This document shows, one piece after another, positions 25,729-34,166 of a stretch of DNA of 40,803 nucleotides. The translations under genes and the position numbers were made by a program. Within the stretch, counting starts at the first letter, position 1; every line of letters starts with the position of its first letter. The stretch lies in NCBI GenBank assembly GCA_041907145.1, contig JAYRHW010000024.1:1-40803 (forward strand), in the 5' to 3' direction. The DNA is from JAFLCA01 sp041907145 (GTDB lineage: Bacteria > Bdellovibrionota_C > UBA2361 > JAFLCA01). The notes under the pieces are model-generated. The model was not told the DNA's origin, did not search any database, and worked only from the letters and a program-made list of their open reading frames with translations.

Positions 25729-26712
25729 CTAATTTCTAAGCGATGGCGGACGCATAGGATAAAAACTCCACTTAAGATCCTCCACCTCCATATATGTCTG
25801 AACGGTGTAGAGCGCCTTGCCGCATACAGCCTGCAGCTCCTGGGAAAGCACTGGAATCTCTCGCGGGGAAGACACCTCTACTCCTATTTCAAAATTGTAA
25901 GGCCCTAAGCTCTCAATCAGAAACACCACATGCGGATGCTGCGCACAAAACTGCTGCAGCCTGCGCCGCAGATCCTGATTCAAGAAGCTGCAGGTCAGCA
26001 ATATTCGATAGACCGTCATTCCTAGGCTGGCAACCGGGACGAGCGCCATCGACCCGAGCAAAATCTGATCTTCCTTTAGTCTTGCCACTCTGCGATCGAT
26101 AGTCGCCGCCGGCGCCCCCAAATAACGCGCCACGGCTCTATTGCTCTCATGCTCTGTATTCGCCAAAGTCCATAAGATTCCCCGATCAAGATCGTCGATC
26201 TTCGGCACCTCTCTGCTAAACGCAAAGTCATAGGCACGCACCCGTTGACCGCGATCAACAAGGTACTTGCGATTGAACTGTGTATAGCGGACCCGCGGAG
26301 AAACGATCCAGGAGCTAAAAACATCCTCTTCTCCCGGACTCAAGGCCTCCATGAATTCTGAAAGTTCATTCAGGTGCTGACAAAAGAAGGCAAAGGCGAG
26401 TTGATAGTCACCAATTAAATAACTGATCCAGGATACCGACTCATGGTCGGTAATTTTTCTGATGATCTGACGCTGGCGAGTCGGGGAAGTCGGCGCGATA
26501 TTGGCATACACCACTACATCGTGATACCCGAGCCGGAGCATATTGATGAAGGGTCGCACTCGCATCCCGTAGCGCTCGCGTAATCGCTGCTCGACTCGGT
26601 GGACACTGGCCACATGCATACGGAGCGAACGCGCAGCCTTTTGCAGGGGCTGCGCTGGATCCAAGTCCAGTTGACCGAGTACTCGTGCTTCAAGCGTGCT
26701 AAGATTCTTCAC
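25729..26712 (-). CDS. Lrp/AsnC-like transcriptional regulator with the module duplicated
   Basis: I prefer the GTG at 26712 (GAGG five bases upstream), because translation from the ATG at 26781 would add 23 residues from AT-rich DNA and leave only 23 bases to the divergent gene. The protein (327 residues) is two Lrp-like halves. Each has a helix-turn-helix ('PLQKAARSLRMHVASVHRVEQRL'-type in the first, split here for brevity; 'SNRAVARYLGAPAATIDRRV' in the second) followed by a ligand-sensing RAM-like beta-alpha domain. These contain 'LGYHDVVVYANI...YLIGDYQLAFAF' and 'LGMTVYRILLTC...LGPYNFEIGVEV'. It is divergent from a DMT exporter and probably controls it in response to an amino acid or related solute. 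Fused siroheme-decarboxylase proteins (NirDL) have a similar layout, but there is no heme-pathway context. Confidence 0.8.
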   Translation of the reverse strand: MKNLSTLEARVLGQLDLDPAQPLQKAARSLRMHVASVHRVEQRLRERYGMRVRPFINMLRLGYHDVVVYANIAPTSPTRQRQIIRKITDHESVSWISYLIGDYQLAFAFFCQHLNELSEFMEALSPGEEDVFSSWIVSPRVRYTQFNRKYLVDRGQRVRAYDFAFSREVPKIDDLDRGILWTLANTEHESNRAVARYLGAPAATIDRRVARLKEDQILLGSMALVPVASLGMTVYRILLTCSFLNQDLRRRLQQFCAQHPHVVFLIESLGPYNFEIGVEVSSPREIPVLSQELQAVCGKALYTVQTYMEVEDLKWSFYPMRPPSLRN

Positions 26713-26804
26713 TTTGCCTCGATACTGCCTATTAATATGATGCAGATTATACCACTTTTCCTTATAAACGTAAAAACGCATAGGGTCGGAACATGGAGTA
26801 ACCT
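26713..26804. promoter_or_regulatory. AT-rich divergent promoter region of the regulator and the exporter
   Basis: About 92 bases, clearly richer in A+T than the flanks, with TTAATATGATG and GATTATACC stretches that could supply -10 boxes. It assumes the GTG start of the regulator. GGAG lies six bases before the exporter ATG. No single operator could be fixed. Confidence 0.45.
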
Positions 26805-27728
26805 ATGCTGTCGAGATCGATTCACCCCTATTCCTCCCCAGAAGCCCGCGGATCAGTGCTCCTCGTACTGCTGGCGATGTCTTACTCAGTATTTGGCTTG
26901 CTCTCCCGTCTAAGCTACGCCGATCTAGGCACGTTTAGTCAGGTCGCCGTGCGCTCTGGAGTAGCTCTACTCCTAACGCTGCCCTTCTTAGGGCGATCCT
27001 TTGAGGCTATTACGCTGTCTCGCCGCGACCTCGCGCTACTCCTGTCCCGCGGCGTCCTTATGTATGGAATTTCCATCCCCTGTTACATTCAGGCGGTAAA
27101 TACGGGCTACCTTGGCATCGTTGCCCTGATTGCAGCCCTGCCCTTCAGCTCCCTCTTCGGCGTGCTGCTTTACAAGGAGCGCCCGGCCCCAATATTTTGG
27201 ATTGGACTTCTGCTCGCTACTGTCGGACTGGTTCCTCTAGTGCACAATCCGCTGATAGCGTCGCTCTACAGCATTCTCATGGGACTCGCGTCCTCGGTCA
27301 CGTTTGCATTGGCGCTGGTTTTGCGCAGAAGTCAGAGTCCGTCACTAACCGATTCCGGCGGAAATATCTACCTCCTTGGAATCGGACTAATGATGAGCTG
27401 CCTGGGCGCATTTATTACAGGCGAGTCGATGCCTCGCCTGCACTCCAGCGCCCTGGTCCTCAATCTCGCCGGAGGCGCACTCGTTGCGATTAACGCCTAC
27501 ATTGCCTCAGCAGCATTCCGAATCGTCTCGGCAACGCGCGCCGGAAGCTTGTTGATGGCTGAGCCACTATTCTCGCTGGTTTTGGGCAGCGTGGTCTTTG
27601 ATGAGCAGTTATCTAAAGGGCAGTACGCCGGCGCTGCGGTCGTGCTGGCCGGAATTATCACCTCGGGGCTTTCAAGCAGACTATTTGTACGTCTTGGATG
27701 CCTGCGGCCCGCCGCCCAGATTCCCTAG
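26805..27728 (+). CDS. DMT-superfamily (EamA) exporter
   Basis: 307 residues from ATG 26805, with GGAG six bases upstream. About ten hydrophobic helices form two EamA-like halves of five. The first half has 'SYADLGTFSQVAVRSGVALLL', shortened here to the key R-S-G-V-A block, and 'YKERPAP'; the second ends with 'AEPLFSLVLGSVVFDEQLS', a typical EamA signature (here A-E-P-L-F-S-L-V-L-G). It most likely exports an amino acid or other metabolite across the inner membrane. It is divergent from an Lrp-like regulator, the usual arrangement for a regulated exporter. A GC-rich hairpin follows the stop. Confidence 0.88.
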   Translation: MLSRSIHPYSSPEARGSVLLVLLAMSYSVFGLLSRLSYADLGTFSQVAVRSGVALLLTLPFLGRSFEAITLSRRDLALLLSRGVLMYGISIPCYIQAVNTGYLGIVALIAALPFSSLFGVLLYKERPAPIFWIGLLLATVGLVPLVHNPLIASLYSILMGLASSVTFALALVLRRSQSPSLTDSGGNIYLLGIGLMMSCLGAFITGESMPRLHSSALVLNLAGGALVAINAYIASAAFRIVSATRAGSLLMAEPLFSLVLGSVVFDEQLSKGQYAGAAVVLAGIITSGLSSRLFVRLGCLRPAAQIP

Positions 27729-27745
27729 CCTTATGGCTCAAGCCA

Positions 27746-27771
27746 GCGGGGCGGCTTTCCTGCCGCCCCGC
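27746..27771 (+). terminator. GC-rich hairpin after the exporter gene
   Basis: A perfect 10-bp stem, GCGGGGCGGC (27746-27755) with GCCGCCCCGC (27762-27771), has a 6-base loop. Only a poor T-tract follows (ATCGTATTAC), so it is a weak or atypical terminator, 18 bases after the stop. Confidence 0.65.
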
Positions 27772-27791
27772 ATCGTATTACATTGACGGCG

Positions 27792-28334
27792 ATGGCTCAG
27801 ACCTCAACGCTCTATACTTTTGATATTTCACTCTCAAACGTCGACCGCGGAGTGTATCAATCTCTTTGTCTCCAGCTTGCTCGCCATCCATCAGAGACAA
27901 TCGGTTACATGGTAACACGGCTCTTCGCTCGCTGCCTCGAGCACTGTGAAGGCATTTCATTTTCCAAGGGCCTCGCGGACGCTGATGAGCCGGCGGTGTG
28001 GGCGCATGATCTTACCGGCGCTCTGACACTCTGGATCGAAGTTGGCGCTCCGTCAGCGGAGAAGCTGCATCGCGCAAGCAAACTCGGCATTCCAGTAGTA
28101 GTGTATACCCACAAAGATCCTGATTGGCTGCTCGGGGAACTTCGCCGTCGAGAAATTTTCAATGCTGCCGAGATTCGCATTTATGCCATCCCTTCAAGCT
28201 TCATCGACGCCGTGAGTATTTTTGTGGAGCGGCGCACCCAACTAGCTCTCTCCCTTTCGGAGGGTCAGCTCTATGTAGACATCGGGGGCCAAAACCTCAG
28301 CACTGAGCTCATAGCCCTTTCTTTATCCATCTAG
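27792..28334 (+). CDS. yaeQ: YaeQ family protein
   Basis: ATG at 27792 (a TTG three codons earlier is possible); 180 residues, the usual YaeQ length. Family landmarks are present: 'TFDISLSNVDRGVYQSL', then L-A-R-H-P-S-E-T followed by 'MVTRLFARCL', 'FSKGLADADEPAVW', and L-W-I-E-V-G, which carry the acidic residues of its PD-(D/E)XK-like nuclease fold. YaeQ is a widespread soluble protein whose exact role is unsettled; it was first noted for suppressing rfaH loss in haemolysin expression in E. coli. It lies between the exporter and a small secreted protein, and the three may or may not share a transcript because of the hairpin upstream. Confidence 0.92.
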   Translation: MAQTSTLYTFDISLSNVDRGVYQSLCLQLARHPSETIGYMVTRLFARCLEHCEGISFSKGLADADEPAVWAHDLTGALTLWIEVGAPSAEKLHRASKLGIPVVVYTHKDPDWLLGELRRREIFNAAEIRIYAIPSSFIDAVSIFVERRTQLALSLSEGQLYVDIGGQNLSTELIALSLSI

Positions 28335-28397
28335 CGACCCCTTTCGCAAGCAAGTAGACTCGGCGCTATAGGGATTTACTTATCTTCGGAGAGTTCT

Positions 28398-28697
28398 ATG
28401 AGAAAATGTGCGCTTGGCCTTGGAGCTATTGGTTTCTTCCTTGCTCAATCAGCGTTCGCGGACCGCATCGACAACCGTCAGCACCGTCAAGAGGCTCGCA
28501 TAGAAAAGGGCATCCACTCCGGTGAACTCAGTGCGCAGGAGACTGCCCACCTCGAGAAGGAGGAAGCTCATATCGATCGCATGGAGGAGAAAGCGAAATC
28601 AGACGGCGTGGTAACCCGCAAGGAGCACGCCAAGATTGAACTTGCCCAAGATCACGCTTCTCATAGCATTCACCACAAGAAACATAACAAGCATTAA
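28398..28697 (+). CDS. Small secreted His/Lys-rich helical protein
   Basis: 99 residues from ATG 28398, with GGAG seven bases upstream. A signal peptide ends at 'SAFA|DRIDN'. The mature part is highly charged and helical: 'RQEARIEKGIHSGELSAQE', then 'EEAHIDRMEEKAKSDGVVT', then 'HAKIELAQDHASHSIHHKKHNKH'. This matches a common small periplasmic family in Proteobacteria with the pattern 'RI..G..SG.LT..E...L......I...E..A..DG..T..E', which has no firm function that I know. The His-rich C-terminus could bind metal. It converges on the beta-helix gene, 16 bases away. Confidence 0.85.
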   Translation: MRKCALGLGAIGFFLAQSAFADRIDNRQHRQEARIEKGIHSGELSAQETAHLEKEEAHIDRMEEKAKSDGVVTRKEHAKIELAQDHASHSIHHKKHNKH

Positions 28698-28713
28698 GCT
28701 CTCACCTTACTGC

Positions 28714-30696
28714 CTACCGAGAAGTCTGCGACCTCGCTCTGGAGCTTCCCTTTCGTGAAGGCGAAGTCGGCCGCGGACGGACGGTTACTATAGGTTTCGG
28801 GGTGGTTCGGGGCTTGGGCGTGATCTGACGTTTGGGAATAGAGCGCAGCGGCAAGGGCGTTCGCGTCGGCTTTACCGTTGGTTTCTTCTCGTTCTGGGTG
28901 GGAATGGTTGGAACTATAGTTGGCGTCGGGCTGGGCTGAACTGTCGGCTGAGGCGTCGGCACTGGAGTTGGAGCCGCCGTCGGTGCCGGAGTTGAAACCG
29001 GCTCCTCCTCGGTCGTGCGCGCGCAATCCATGCAAACAGTGGCCGATTCCGAGTCAGTCTCGTTCCCGTGGCGGAGCGTAAGTCTCACATCCACTGGACC
29101 AGAAGATTGACCGATTACACTGATGGCGTTGCTCCAAACGAGGCTACGATTTGCTCCGGTCTGGATTCTGGCTCCTCGATCCCCTAGCGAGACAAACTCA
29201 CCGGAGAGTGTTCCCGCGGGCACCGGGACAAATCCGCTCCCCGAATCAGCCTCCAGCGTAACCCAATTGCTCTTCGAAGACGGAGCGGCATCAAAACTTA
29301 TTAGCACATCATCACCTGAGAGCATCGCGGAAATATTGCGGATCATTGGTCGAGCCAGGCTGACTTCAGCCTGCGGCGAGTTACCGTAGAGCCCGATATT
29401 GATTCGTCCTCCGTTCGGCAGAGGTTCCGCGTCAAAGTCATCCGACGGCGCTCCCTCATCAATCAAAAATGAATCGGGGCGAAGCGAAAAATCCCCATGT
29501 TCGGGATCTACGAACCCCGGATCATGGACAACATTGTAATTTGACCAACTCGGGGAGTTGAGTGCTCCGTACGCGCCGGGGGTCTCGTCCTCGAACGACC
29601 AAGGATACTCGACCGAGTGAATCATCTCCCCATACGTATTACTGAAGAAATCGTTGTACTCGACTGTCGGATAAATTGATGTCGGTCCCCAGCCGCTGCT
29701 TCCGCTGATGTTCAATCCATGAGCGTTCCAGGCAAAAACATTTCCTCGAATGACTGGTTGAACAGTCCCCTGCAAAAAGCTCGATAGCGATAGCCCGTGA
29801 TTGGCGTTATTCGCAAATACATTATTGAGAATAACGAGCGCAGCCGGCATGACAGCTGTCATACCCATGCCTCCGTTGTTATAGCTTAGATTGTGCCGAA
29901 CAACGCCGGAGGATCCCCAAATTCCCATGCCATCGAGGAGATTATCATGGCTTTCATTCCACTCGATAAGAGGAGTGCGGGACGAATTCGCCGCTGTAAT
30001 CGAAATGCCCGTCGAGTTGTGGTGCACCTCGTTGCGGGAGAAAACATCATTGCTGCCGATACTATATCCCACGATGCCGAAACAAAATCGGCAAATGCTC
30101 TCGCTCACGACATTATCCAATACTTCGGCACGCGAATGCGTCGAATCAGTTATATAAATACCTGCTGTCGTGTACTGACCGGTCGGGTCCTGATTCCCGG
30201 TTACAATATTGCCCTGTATCAATATCTCTTTTGATGCCATCACATAGATGCCGCTGGAGAGGTTATCCTTGATGCGGCAATTCTTAATGGTCACGCTGGT
30301 CGTAGCTGACCATACGACTATGCCCGGAGTCGTTCTGCCGGAGATCGTGAGTACATCAATAACTATGTCGCCTTGATTATAATAACTGACGGTCAGACCG
30401 CTAAGCGTACTGGCAAGCCCGTCAAAATCGCGCCGCCCAAAGTCCTGACTGTAGCCTCCCTCGATTACCAGGGACTTACTGCCATTCAAGGAGATCTCTT
30501 CTGAATACACGCCGGCCGCAATGCGAATTTTATCCCCACTCTGCGCAGCGGCAATGGCGCTATCGATAGTTTTGTACTGACAGAGTGAACAGACGTCGCG
30601 ATTAGCAGCCCATGAGCTTGTAGGTACTGTAGACAGGCAAGCAAGGACCAGCAGCGCTGGAAGCAAGGAGAGATATGATTCATTGACAGACTTCAT
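28714..30696 (-). CDS. Secreted right-handed beta-helix protein with T-P-rich tail
   Basis: The frame extends to a TTG at 30768, but the ATG at 30696 starts a clear signal peptide ('MKSVNESYLSLLPALLVLACL'-type, ending S-S-W-A-A), giving 660 residues. The first domain begins 'CQYKTIDSAIAAAQSGDKI' and 'AAGVYSEEISL', the usual opening of NosD/pectate-lyase-like helices. Many N-N/N-V turns follow ('IKNCRIKDNLSSGIYV', 'IQGNIVTGNQD'). A beta-sandwich-like segment and then a Thr/Pro tail, about 80 residues long and very basic near its end, complete it. No catalytic acid cluster is obvious. It may bind or cut surface polysaccharide, or be structural. It is divergent from the zinc-ribbon protein gene. 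Confidence 0.82.
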   Translation of the reverse strand: MKSVNESYLSLLPALLVLACLSTVPTSSWAANRDVCSLCQYKTIDSAIAAAQSGDKIRIAAGVYSEEISLNGSKSLVIEGGYSQDFGRRDFDGLASTLSGLTVSYYNQGDIVIDVLTISGRTTPGIVVWSATTSVTIKNCRIKDNLSSGIYVMASKEILIQGNIVTGNQDPTGQYTTAGIYITDSTHSRAEVLDNVVSESICRFCFGIVGYSIGSNDVFSRNEVHHNSTGISITAANSSRTPLIEWNESHDNLLDGMGIWGSSGVVRHNLSYNNGGMGMTAVMPAALVILNNVFANNANHGLSLSSFLQGTVQPVIRGNVFAWNAHGLNISGSSGWGPTSIYPTVEYNDFFSNTYGEMIHSVEYPWSFEDETPGAYGALNSPSWSNYNVVHDPGFVDPEHGDFSLRPDSFLIDEGAPSDDFDAEPLPNGGRINIGLYGNSPQAEVSLARPMIRNISAMLSGDDVLISFDAAPSSKSNWVTLEADSGSGFVPVPAGTLSGEFVSLGDRGARIQTGANRSLVWSNAISVIGQSSGPVDVRLTLRHGNETDSESATVCMDCARTTEEEPVSTPAPTAAPTPVPTPQPTVQPSPTPTIVPTIPTQNEKKPTVKPTRTPLPLRSIPKRQITPKPRTTPKPIVTVRPRPTSPSRKGSSRARSQTSR

Positions 30697-30925
30697 TCGC
30701 GAAGAATGTAGGTCGGTCAGGATTGCCCCGAGGGAGACCGTAGGGGGCGAAGTTTCTCGGGAGCTCAAAAAATCCAGAAATTGGGGACTCTTCAGCTAGG
30801 AAATTTTCCTAGGCTACGGATCCCGAGCTGCTCCAACCTCGCTCTCGGCCCTGGGAAATCCCCTTATCTCAGGATCGCAGCCGGCCGATATCCTAGCTGT
30901 GTACGCGACTTAGGGGAGTCGGGAT

Positions 30926-31378
30926 ATGGGCTGCTATAAATGCGGTAAAGATGGGGGCACAGAAGTTAGGCTATGCCCTGACTGCAATCAGGAAAAGCGC
31001 GCGACGCTGAAAGCCGGCGTCAAAATGATAGACGAGGACAGCGAGGAGGCCAGACTTTCTCGTCGCAAACACCAAGCCGGAATGTTTGCTGCTCTCTGCG
31101 GCACTCTCTCGGTTAGTCTTTTCATTCTTCTCTTTGCGCCGTTTGGGCCCATGTATGGCTACTCGGTTGGCGAACGCGCCTATGCCCGCTGCATGCAAAA
31201 AGCTAATAGTGAAATAGCATCAAAGGCACCACCCGCCAGCGATGCATTAGGGAAAGAGATGCAAAAAGCTCTCGAGTCTATCGCCGCGGGAGTAGTGACA
31301 AAAACCTGCGATCTGATCAAAACAGAGTGCGACAAAGACCCGAACGGTAGATTTTGCCAGGCTGGGCTGAACTTCTAG
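30926..31378 (+). CDS. Zinc-ribbon, single-pass membrane protein (150 aa)
   Basis: ATG at 30926, preceded by GGGGAG at seven bases. The N-terminus has two CxxC pairs (C-Y-K-C and C-P-D-C), a zinc-ribbon. A basic stretch (S-R-R-K-H) comes before one membrane helix at about 53-77. The outer part (about 80-150) holds a helical region and four cysteines (MQKANSEIASK..., then TKTCDLIKTECDKDPNGRFCQ), probably disulfide-bonded. The ribbon should be cytoplasmic and the cysteine tail periplasmic. The family is not recognised. It ends five bases before the convergent PPK2 gene. Confidence 0.75.
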   Translation: MGCYKCGKDGGTEVRLCPDCNQEKRATLKAGVKMIDEDSEEARLSRRKHQAGMFAALCGTLSVSLFILLFAPFGPMYGYSVGERAYARCMQKANSEIASKAPPASDALGKEMQKALESIAAGVVTKTCDLIKTECDKDPNGRFCQAGLNF

Positions 31379-31383
31379 CGCCG

Positions 31384-32271
31384 CTACTCGCCGAGTTCCT
31401 TTCTCAATTGAGCAGCAAACGCCTCCATATCCGGCTTTGGGGTCCTTGACGGCGGGAATGCCAGATCCATCGCTTCAAGGTGATGATTTACAATTTGCGC
31501 GCCCAACAGTCTCGCTGCTTTTTTGTCATCTCCCGGAACGACATACCACGGGGCATCCTTGGTGCTGGTGCGCCCGAGAGCAGCGGCATAGGCAGCCTGA
31601 TACTCATCCCAATGCTCACGCTCCTTCATATCGCCCGGCTCGAATTTCCAGTTCTTGCTCTTATCCTCCAGCCGAGACAACAGCCGGCGAGCCTGCTCGT
31701 CAGGAGAAATGTTAAGGAATATTTTAACCATCTGAACACGCCCCGTGTCGTGGGCGAGCGCTTCCCAAGAATTAATTTGCTCTAATCTTTCGTTCCAAAA
31801 TTTGCTGTCGAATTTGTGCGGCTCGATGCCGCGTGCCTTCAAAATGTCAGGGTGGACGCGAACGATAAGCACCTCCTCGTAGTGCGAGCGATTCCAGACG
31901 GCGATCTCGCCGCGCTCCGGCATGACGGCATCGTGCCGCGCGAAAATGCTCTGCTTAAATTCAGTTTCCGTGGGACGCTTAAATGAAGTTACATGCACGC
32001 CCAGCGGATTAAATCCTCCCAGCGCATGCTTTATGAATCCGTCCTTGCCGGCGGTGTCCATGCCGTGGAGACAAAGAAGGAGAGCCCATCCCTGATTGGC
32101 GTACAACATATTCTGAAAATCTTGCATCGCTACGGCGGCCTTTCCGAGCCTCTGCTCATAGTCCGCGTCGGAGCCGTAAGCACCTTTGAGCTTGGTGCCG
32201 AACTGCTTCAAATCGATCGGGTCATTGCCATGCTTTACTCGAAAATCAGAGAGATCAAACTGCTGTCCCAT
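31384..32271 (-). CDS. ppk2: PPK2-family polyphosphate:nucleotide phosphotransferase
   Basis: 295 residues, ATG at 32271, with AAGG about eight bases upstream. The Walker A motif is G-M-D-T-A-G-K-D-G (70-78), followed by 'NPLGVHVTSFKRP', and the Walker B-like block is W-N-R-S-H-Y-E-E-V-L (126-135). The lid region contains 'SRLEDKSKNWKFEPGDMKER' (here abbreviated to its K-N-W-K-F centre). Length and motifs fit the PPK2 group that phosphorylates AMP and/or ADP with polyphosphate; I cannot decide the substrate class from sequence alone, though it looks like the class often annotated as polyphosphate:AMP/ADP kinase. It acts in the cytoplasm in energy and phosphate metabolism. A good sigma-70-like promoter lies upstream. 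Confidence 0.93.
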   Translation of the reverse strand: MGQQFDLSDFRVKHGNDPIDLKQFGTKLKGAYGSDADYEQRLGKAAVAMQDFQNMLYANQGWALLLCLHGMDTAGKDGFIKHALGGFNPLGVHVTSFKRPTETEFKQSIFARHDAVMPERGEIAVWNRSHYEEVLIVRVHPDILKARGIEPHKFDSKFWNERLEQINSWEALAHDTGRVQMVKIFLNISPDEQARRLLSRLEDKSKNWKFEPGDMKEREHWDEYQAAYAAALGRTSTKDAPWYVVPGDDKKAARLLGAQIVNHHLEAMDLAFPPSRTPKPDMEAFAAQLRKELGE

Positions 32272-32310
32272 AGGCTACCTTGGAGGGAATAAATAATGCA
32301 GAGCAATAGG

Positions 32311-32338
32311 AGTATAGGCGTTCGACGCTGCTAGTCAA
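32311..32338 (-). promoter_or_regulatory. Sigma-70-type promoter of ppk2
   Basis: The minus strand reads TTGACT, 16 bases, TATACT. The -10 box ends about 40 bases before the ATG, leaving a leader of roughly 33 bases. It is the best-defined housekeeping promoter in the window. Confidence 0.75.
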
Positions 32339-32411
32339 AAGCGCGGCGCAATTTTACCTGCCTGTAGATAGCAGTTTAGAGACTCCAGCCATTCAGAGTA
32401 GTTAGCCCCTC

Positions 32412-33176
32412 TCAGGGTCCGGGACAGACCGGGAACGGCCATGGCCCAACGCAATCAACCATCGTGCCGGTAAGCGGGTCACAGACCGCGAGGAAGGCGT
32501 TAAGGTCGGCGAGATTCGTTGCACCATCGTGATTAAAATCAAAAGTACCCTGGGCATGCAAATTTATGGCGCACTGGAAGTCATTGGCATTCACCTGAAT
32601 GCTGCGATCGAGGTTGCAAATGCAGGCCTGAGACAACGTTGGTACCGCAGATGGGGTCGGTGTTGCCGTCGAAACTGGAGTACTGGTCGGCGTAGCTACC
32701 GGCGCGGGGGTAGGAGTTGGTAGCCCGGGGCTTGGCGTAGCCGTCGGAGGCACGGCTGTAGGTGCTGCAGTGGGCGGCGGCACGACTACGACCTCAACGG
32801 TATTATTTACGAGGTCGGCATGCACCGCAACGGTCACCACCGCAGGCTTCTGAGCGAGACCGGTTACAGTGGCTTGCGCCGAAAAGTTACTGCCTCTATC
32901 AAAAATTAGCGTCACATTATTAGCAGCCGCCGGAACTTCCGTGCTCAAAGAAAAAGTTCCGTCCTCCCGCGTGGTAGTTGTTGCCCCGGTTTCTCCAACG
33001 CTGACCATCACGTCGGACAGCGGAACGCCATCGGCATCCGCCACCAGTCCTTCGATTGTTCGCAGGCCCGACCCTTCGGTCCCGCCACCAGACCCGCAAC
33101 CCGGCAGGACGGCAGCTGCCAGAAGCGCGGTAAGCAGTACAAAGAAAGCGAAGCTGCGTTTCATTGGCGAGCTCAT
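32412..33176 (-). CDS. Lipoprotein with regulatory-like domain, T-P linker and dockerin-like module
   Basis: ATG at 33176 overlaps the upstream gene's stop (ATGA); an ATG four codons later is possible. The signal ends with a lipobox (V-L-P-G-C). A beta-sandwich like carboxypeptidase regulatory domains follows ('IEGLVADADGVPLSDVMVSV', 'TTTREDGTFSLST'). A long Pro/Thr/Ala linker leads to a C-terminal dockerin-like pair of EF-hands: 'NLDRSIQVNANDFQC' and D-F-N-H-D-G-A-T-N-L-A-D-L-N-A-F. The second loop has all the calcium-ligand positions. No cohesin was seen in the window. It should be lipid-anchored on the cell surface or in the periplasm and is co-translated with the DUF6502 gene. Confidence 0.82.
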   Translation of the reverse strand: MSSPMKRSFAFFVLLTALLAAAVLPGCGSGGGTEGSGLRTIEGLVADADGVPLSDVMVSVGETGATTTTREDGTFSLSTEVPAAANNVTLIFDRGSNFSAQATVTGLAQKPAVVTVAVHADLVNNTVEVVVVPPPTAAPTAVPPTATPSPGLPTPTPAPVATPTSTPVSTATPTPSAVPTLSQACICNLDRSIQVNANDFQCAINLHAQGTFDFNHDGATNLADLNAFLAVCDPLTGTMVDCVGPWPFPVCPGP

Positions 33177-34009
33177 TTCTTGGCCTTTTGGTCAAACGGT
33201 AATGGCAAGGCGGACTTTTCCTGCACAAGACTGAAGGTGCCGATAGCGACTCGTACTGTTTTCGAGTCGCGCGGCAAGGTCGGGTTCAAGTCGGTATCAT
33301 ACTGTCCCAAGTATGCTCTCGCTCGTTGGTGCAGCTCGGCTCCCTCTTTGAGGAACCACTGCCGAATTTCAGGCACTGCATCAGCCACGATTTTGTCATA
33401 GTGGGTCTTCGCGTGCAGATGCGGCGGCTCAACGTTATCGATAGCGTTGGAGCCAGCCGATTCCATCAGATCCGCCACGTCGCGGGCCAACATTTTGAAG
33501 ATTCCCTTGGCGTCCCCTTTGGGGATGTAGGCACGCTGCGCGAGCCTCACGTACGTATCGTCTTTTTCCACGGCCCCGATGCGTTCAAGCTCGAAAAGCA
33601 CGGTCATAGGATTAAGATCTTGGCTGATAAGCCGCACCAACTTGCGAAAGTCGCTGTTAACCTCTTGGTACTCCAATGCCTTGGGCTTCCGCTTCTTGTC
33701 AAGGAATCGCTTATCGCCGGCCCATTGGCCAAGCACGCGGTGCAGGATACTCTTGGTCTCATCGGGAATTTCTGGTGCTTCCTGCAATCGCATAACTTCG
33801 CGGCGATTGAGACCGGACATGGCCGAGAGGCGGCTTACCGTAACAGACTCTCCCAGTCCCTCAATCTCCGAAGATGCGCAGCGAATGTAGTTTACTTTGA
33901 CGATCTCAATAAGATCTTGGGCCCGAACAGAATGCCGGATGCAGAAGCGCACAAATGGCGCTGTCGCCACTTGTAGGCACTCAAGGAGTAGTCGTTGAGC
34001 TATCGGCAT
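33173..34009 (-). CDS. DUF6502-like protein
   Basis: 278 residues; ATG at 34009 with GGAG about eight bases upstream. The sequence is all-helical and soluble, with no signal peptide. The N-terminal part has a helix-turn-helix-like stretch, 'VTVSRLSAMSGLNRREVMRL', preceded by 'FVRFCIRHSVRAQDLIEIVKV'-type helices (key residues F-V-R-F and D-L-I-E-I-V-K). This matches the pattern of DUF6502, whose function is unknown to me; a DNA-binding role is inferred. The gene is coupled by an ATGA overlap to a dockerin-bearing lipoprotein, which suggests that the two serve one process, perhaps control of and display by a surface protein. Confidence 0.75.
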   Translation of the reverse strand: MPIAQRLLLECLQVATAPFVRFCIRHSVRAQDLIEIVKVNYIRCASSEIEGLGESVTVSRLSAMSGLNRREVMRLQEAPEIPDETKSILHRVLGQWAGDKRFLDKKRKPKALEYQEVNSDFRKLVRLISQDLNPMTVLFELERIGAVEKDDTYVRLAQRAYIPKGDAKGIFKMLARDVADLMESAGSNAIDNVEPPHLHAKTHYDKIVADAVPEIRQWFLKEGAELHQRARAYLGQYDTDLNPTLPRDSKTVRVAIGTFSLVQEKSALPLPFDQKAKK

Positions 34010-34166
34010 ACCTCGGACTCCAACCAGACATCGCTGTGAGTATCAGCATCGGCCCCCCTGGAGCGATTCTTTAGGAATGGCAGCTTTGCACTTTTCAGTA
34101 TTTTCATTGTACGACGTTTACCGATCCTTCGATAGAAAGGGGGCTATTCTCCCCAATTCCGCTGAA

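Noticed and set aside
25729..26712. Fused siroheme decarboxylase (NirDL) as an identity for the duplicated Lrp-like protein
   Set aside because: The two-half layout fits, but no heme or nitrite-reduction genes are near, and the divergent exporter suits a regulator better.
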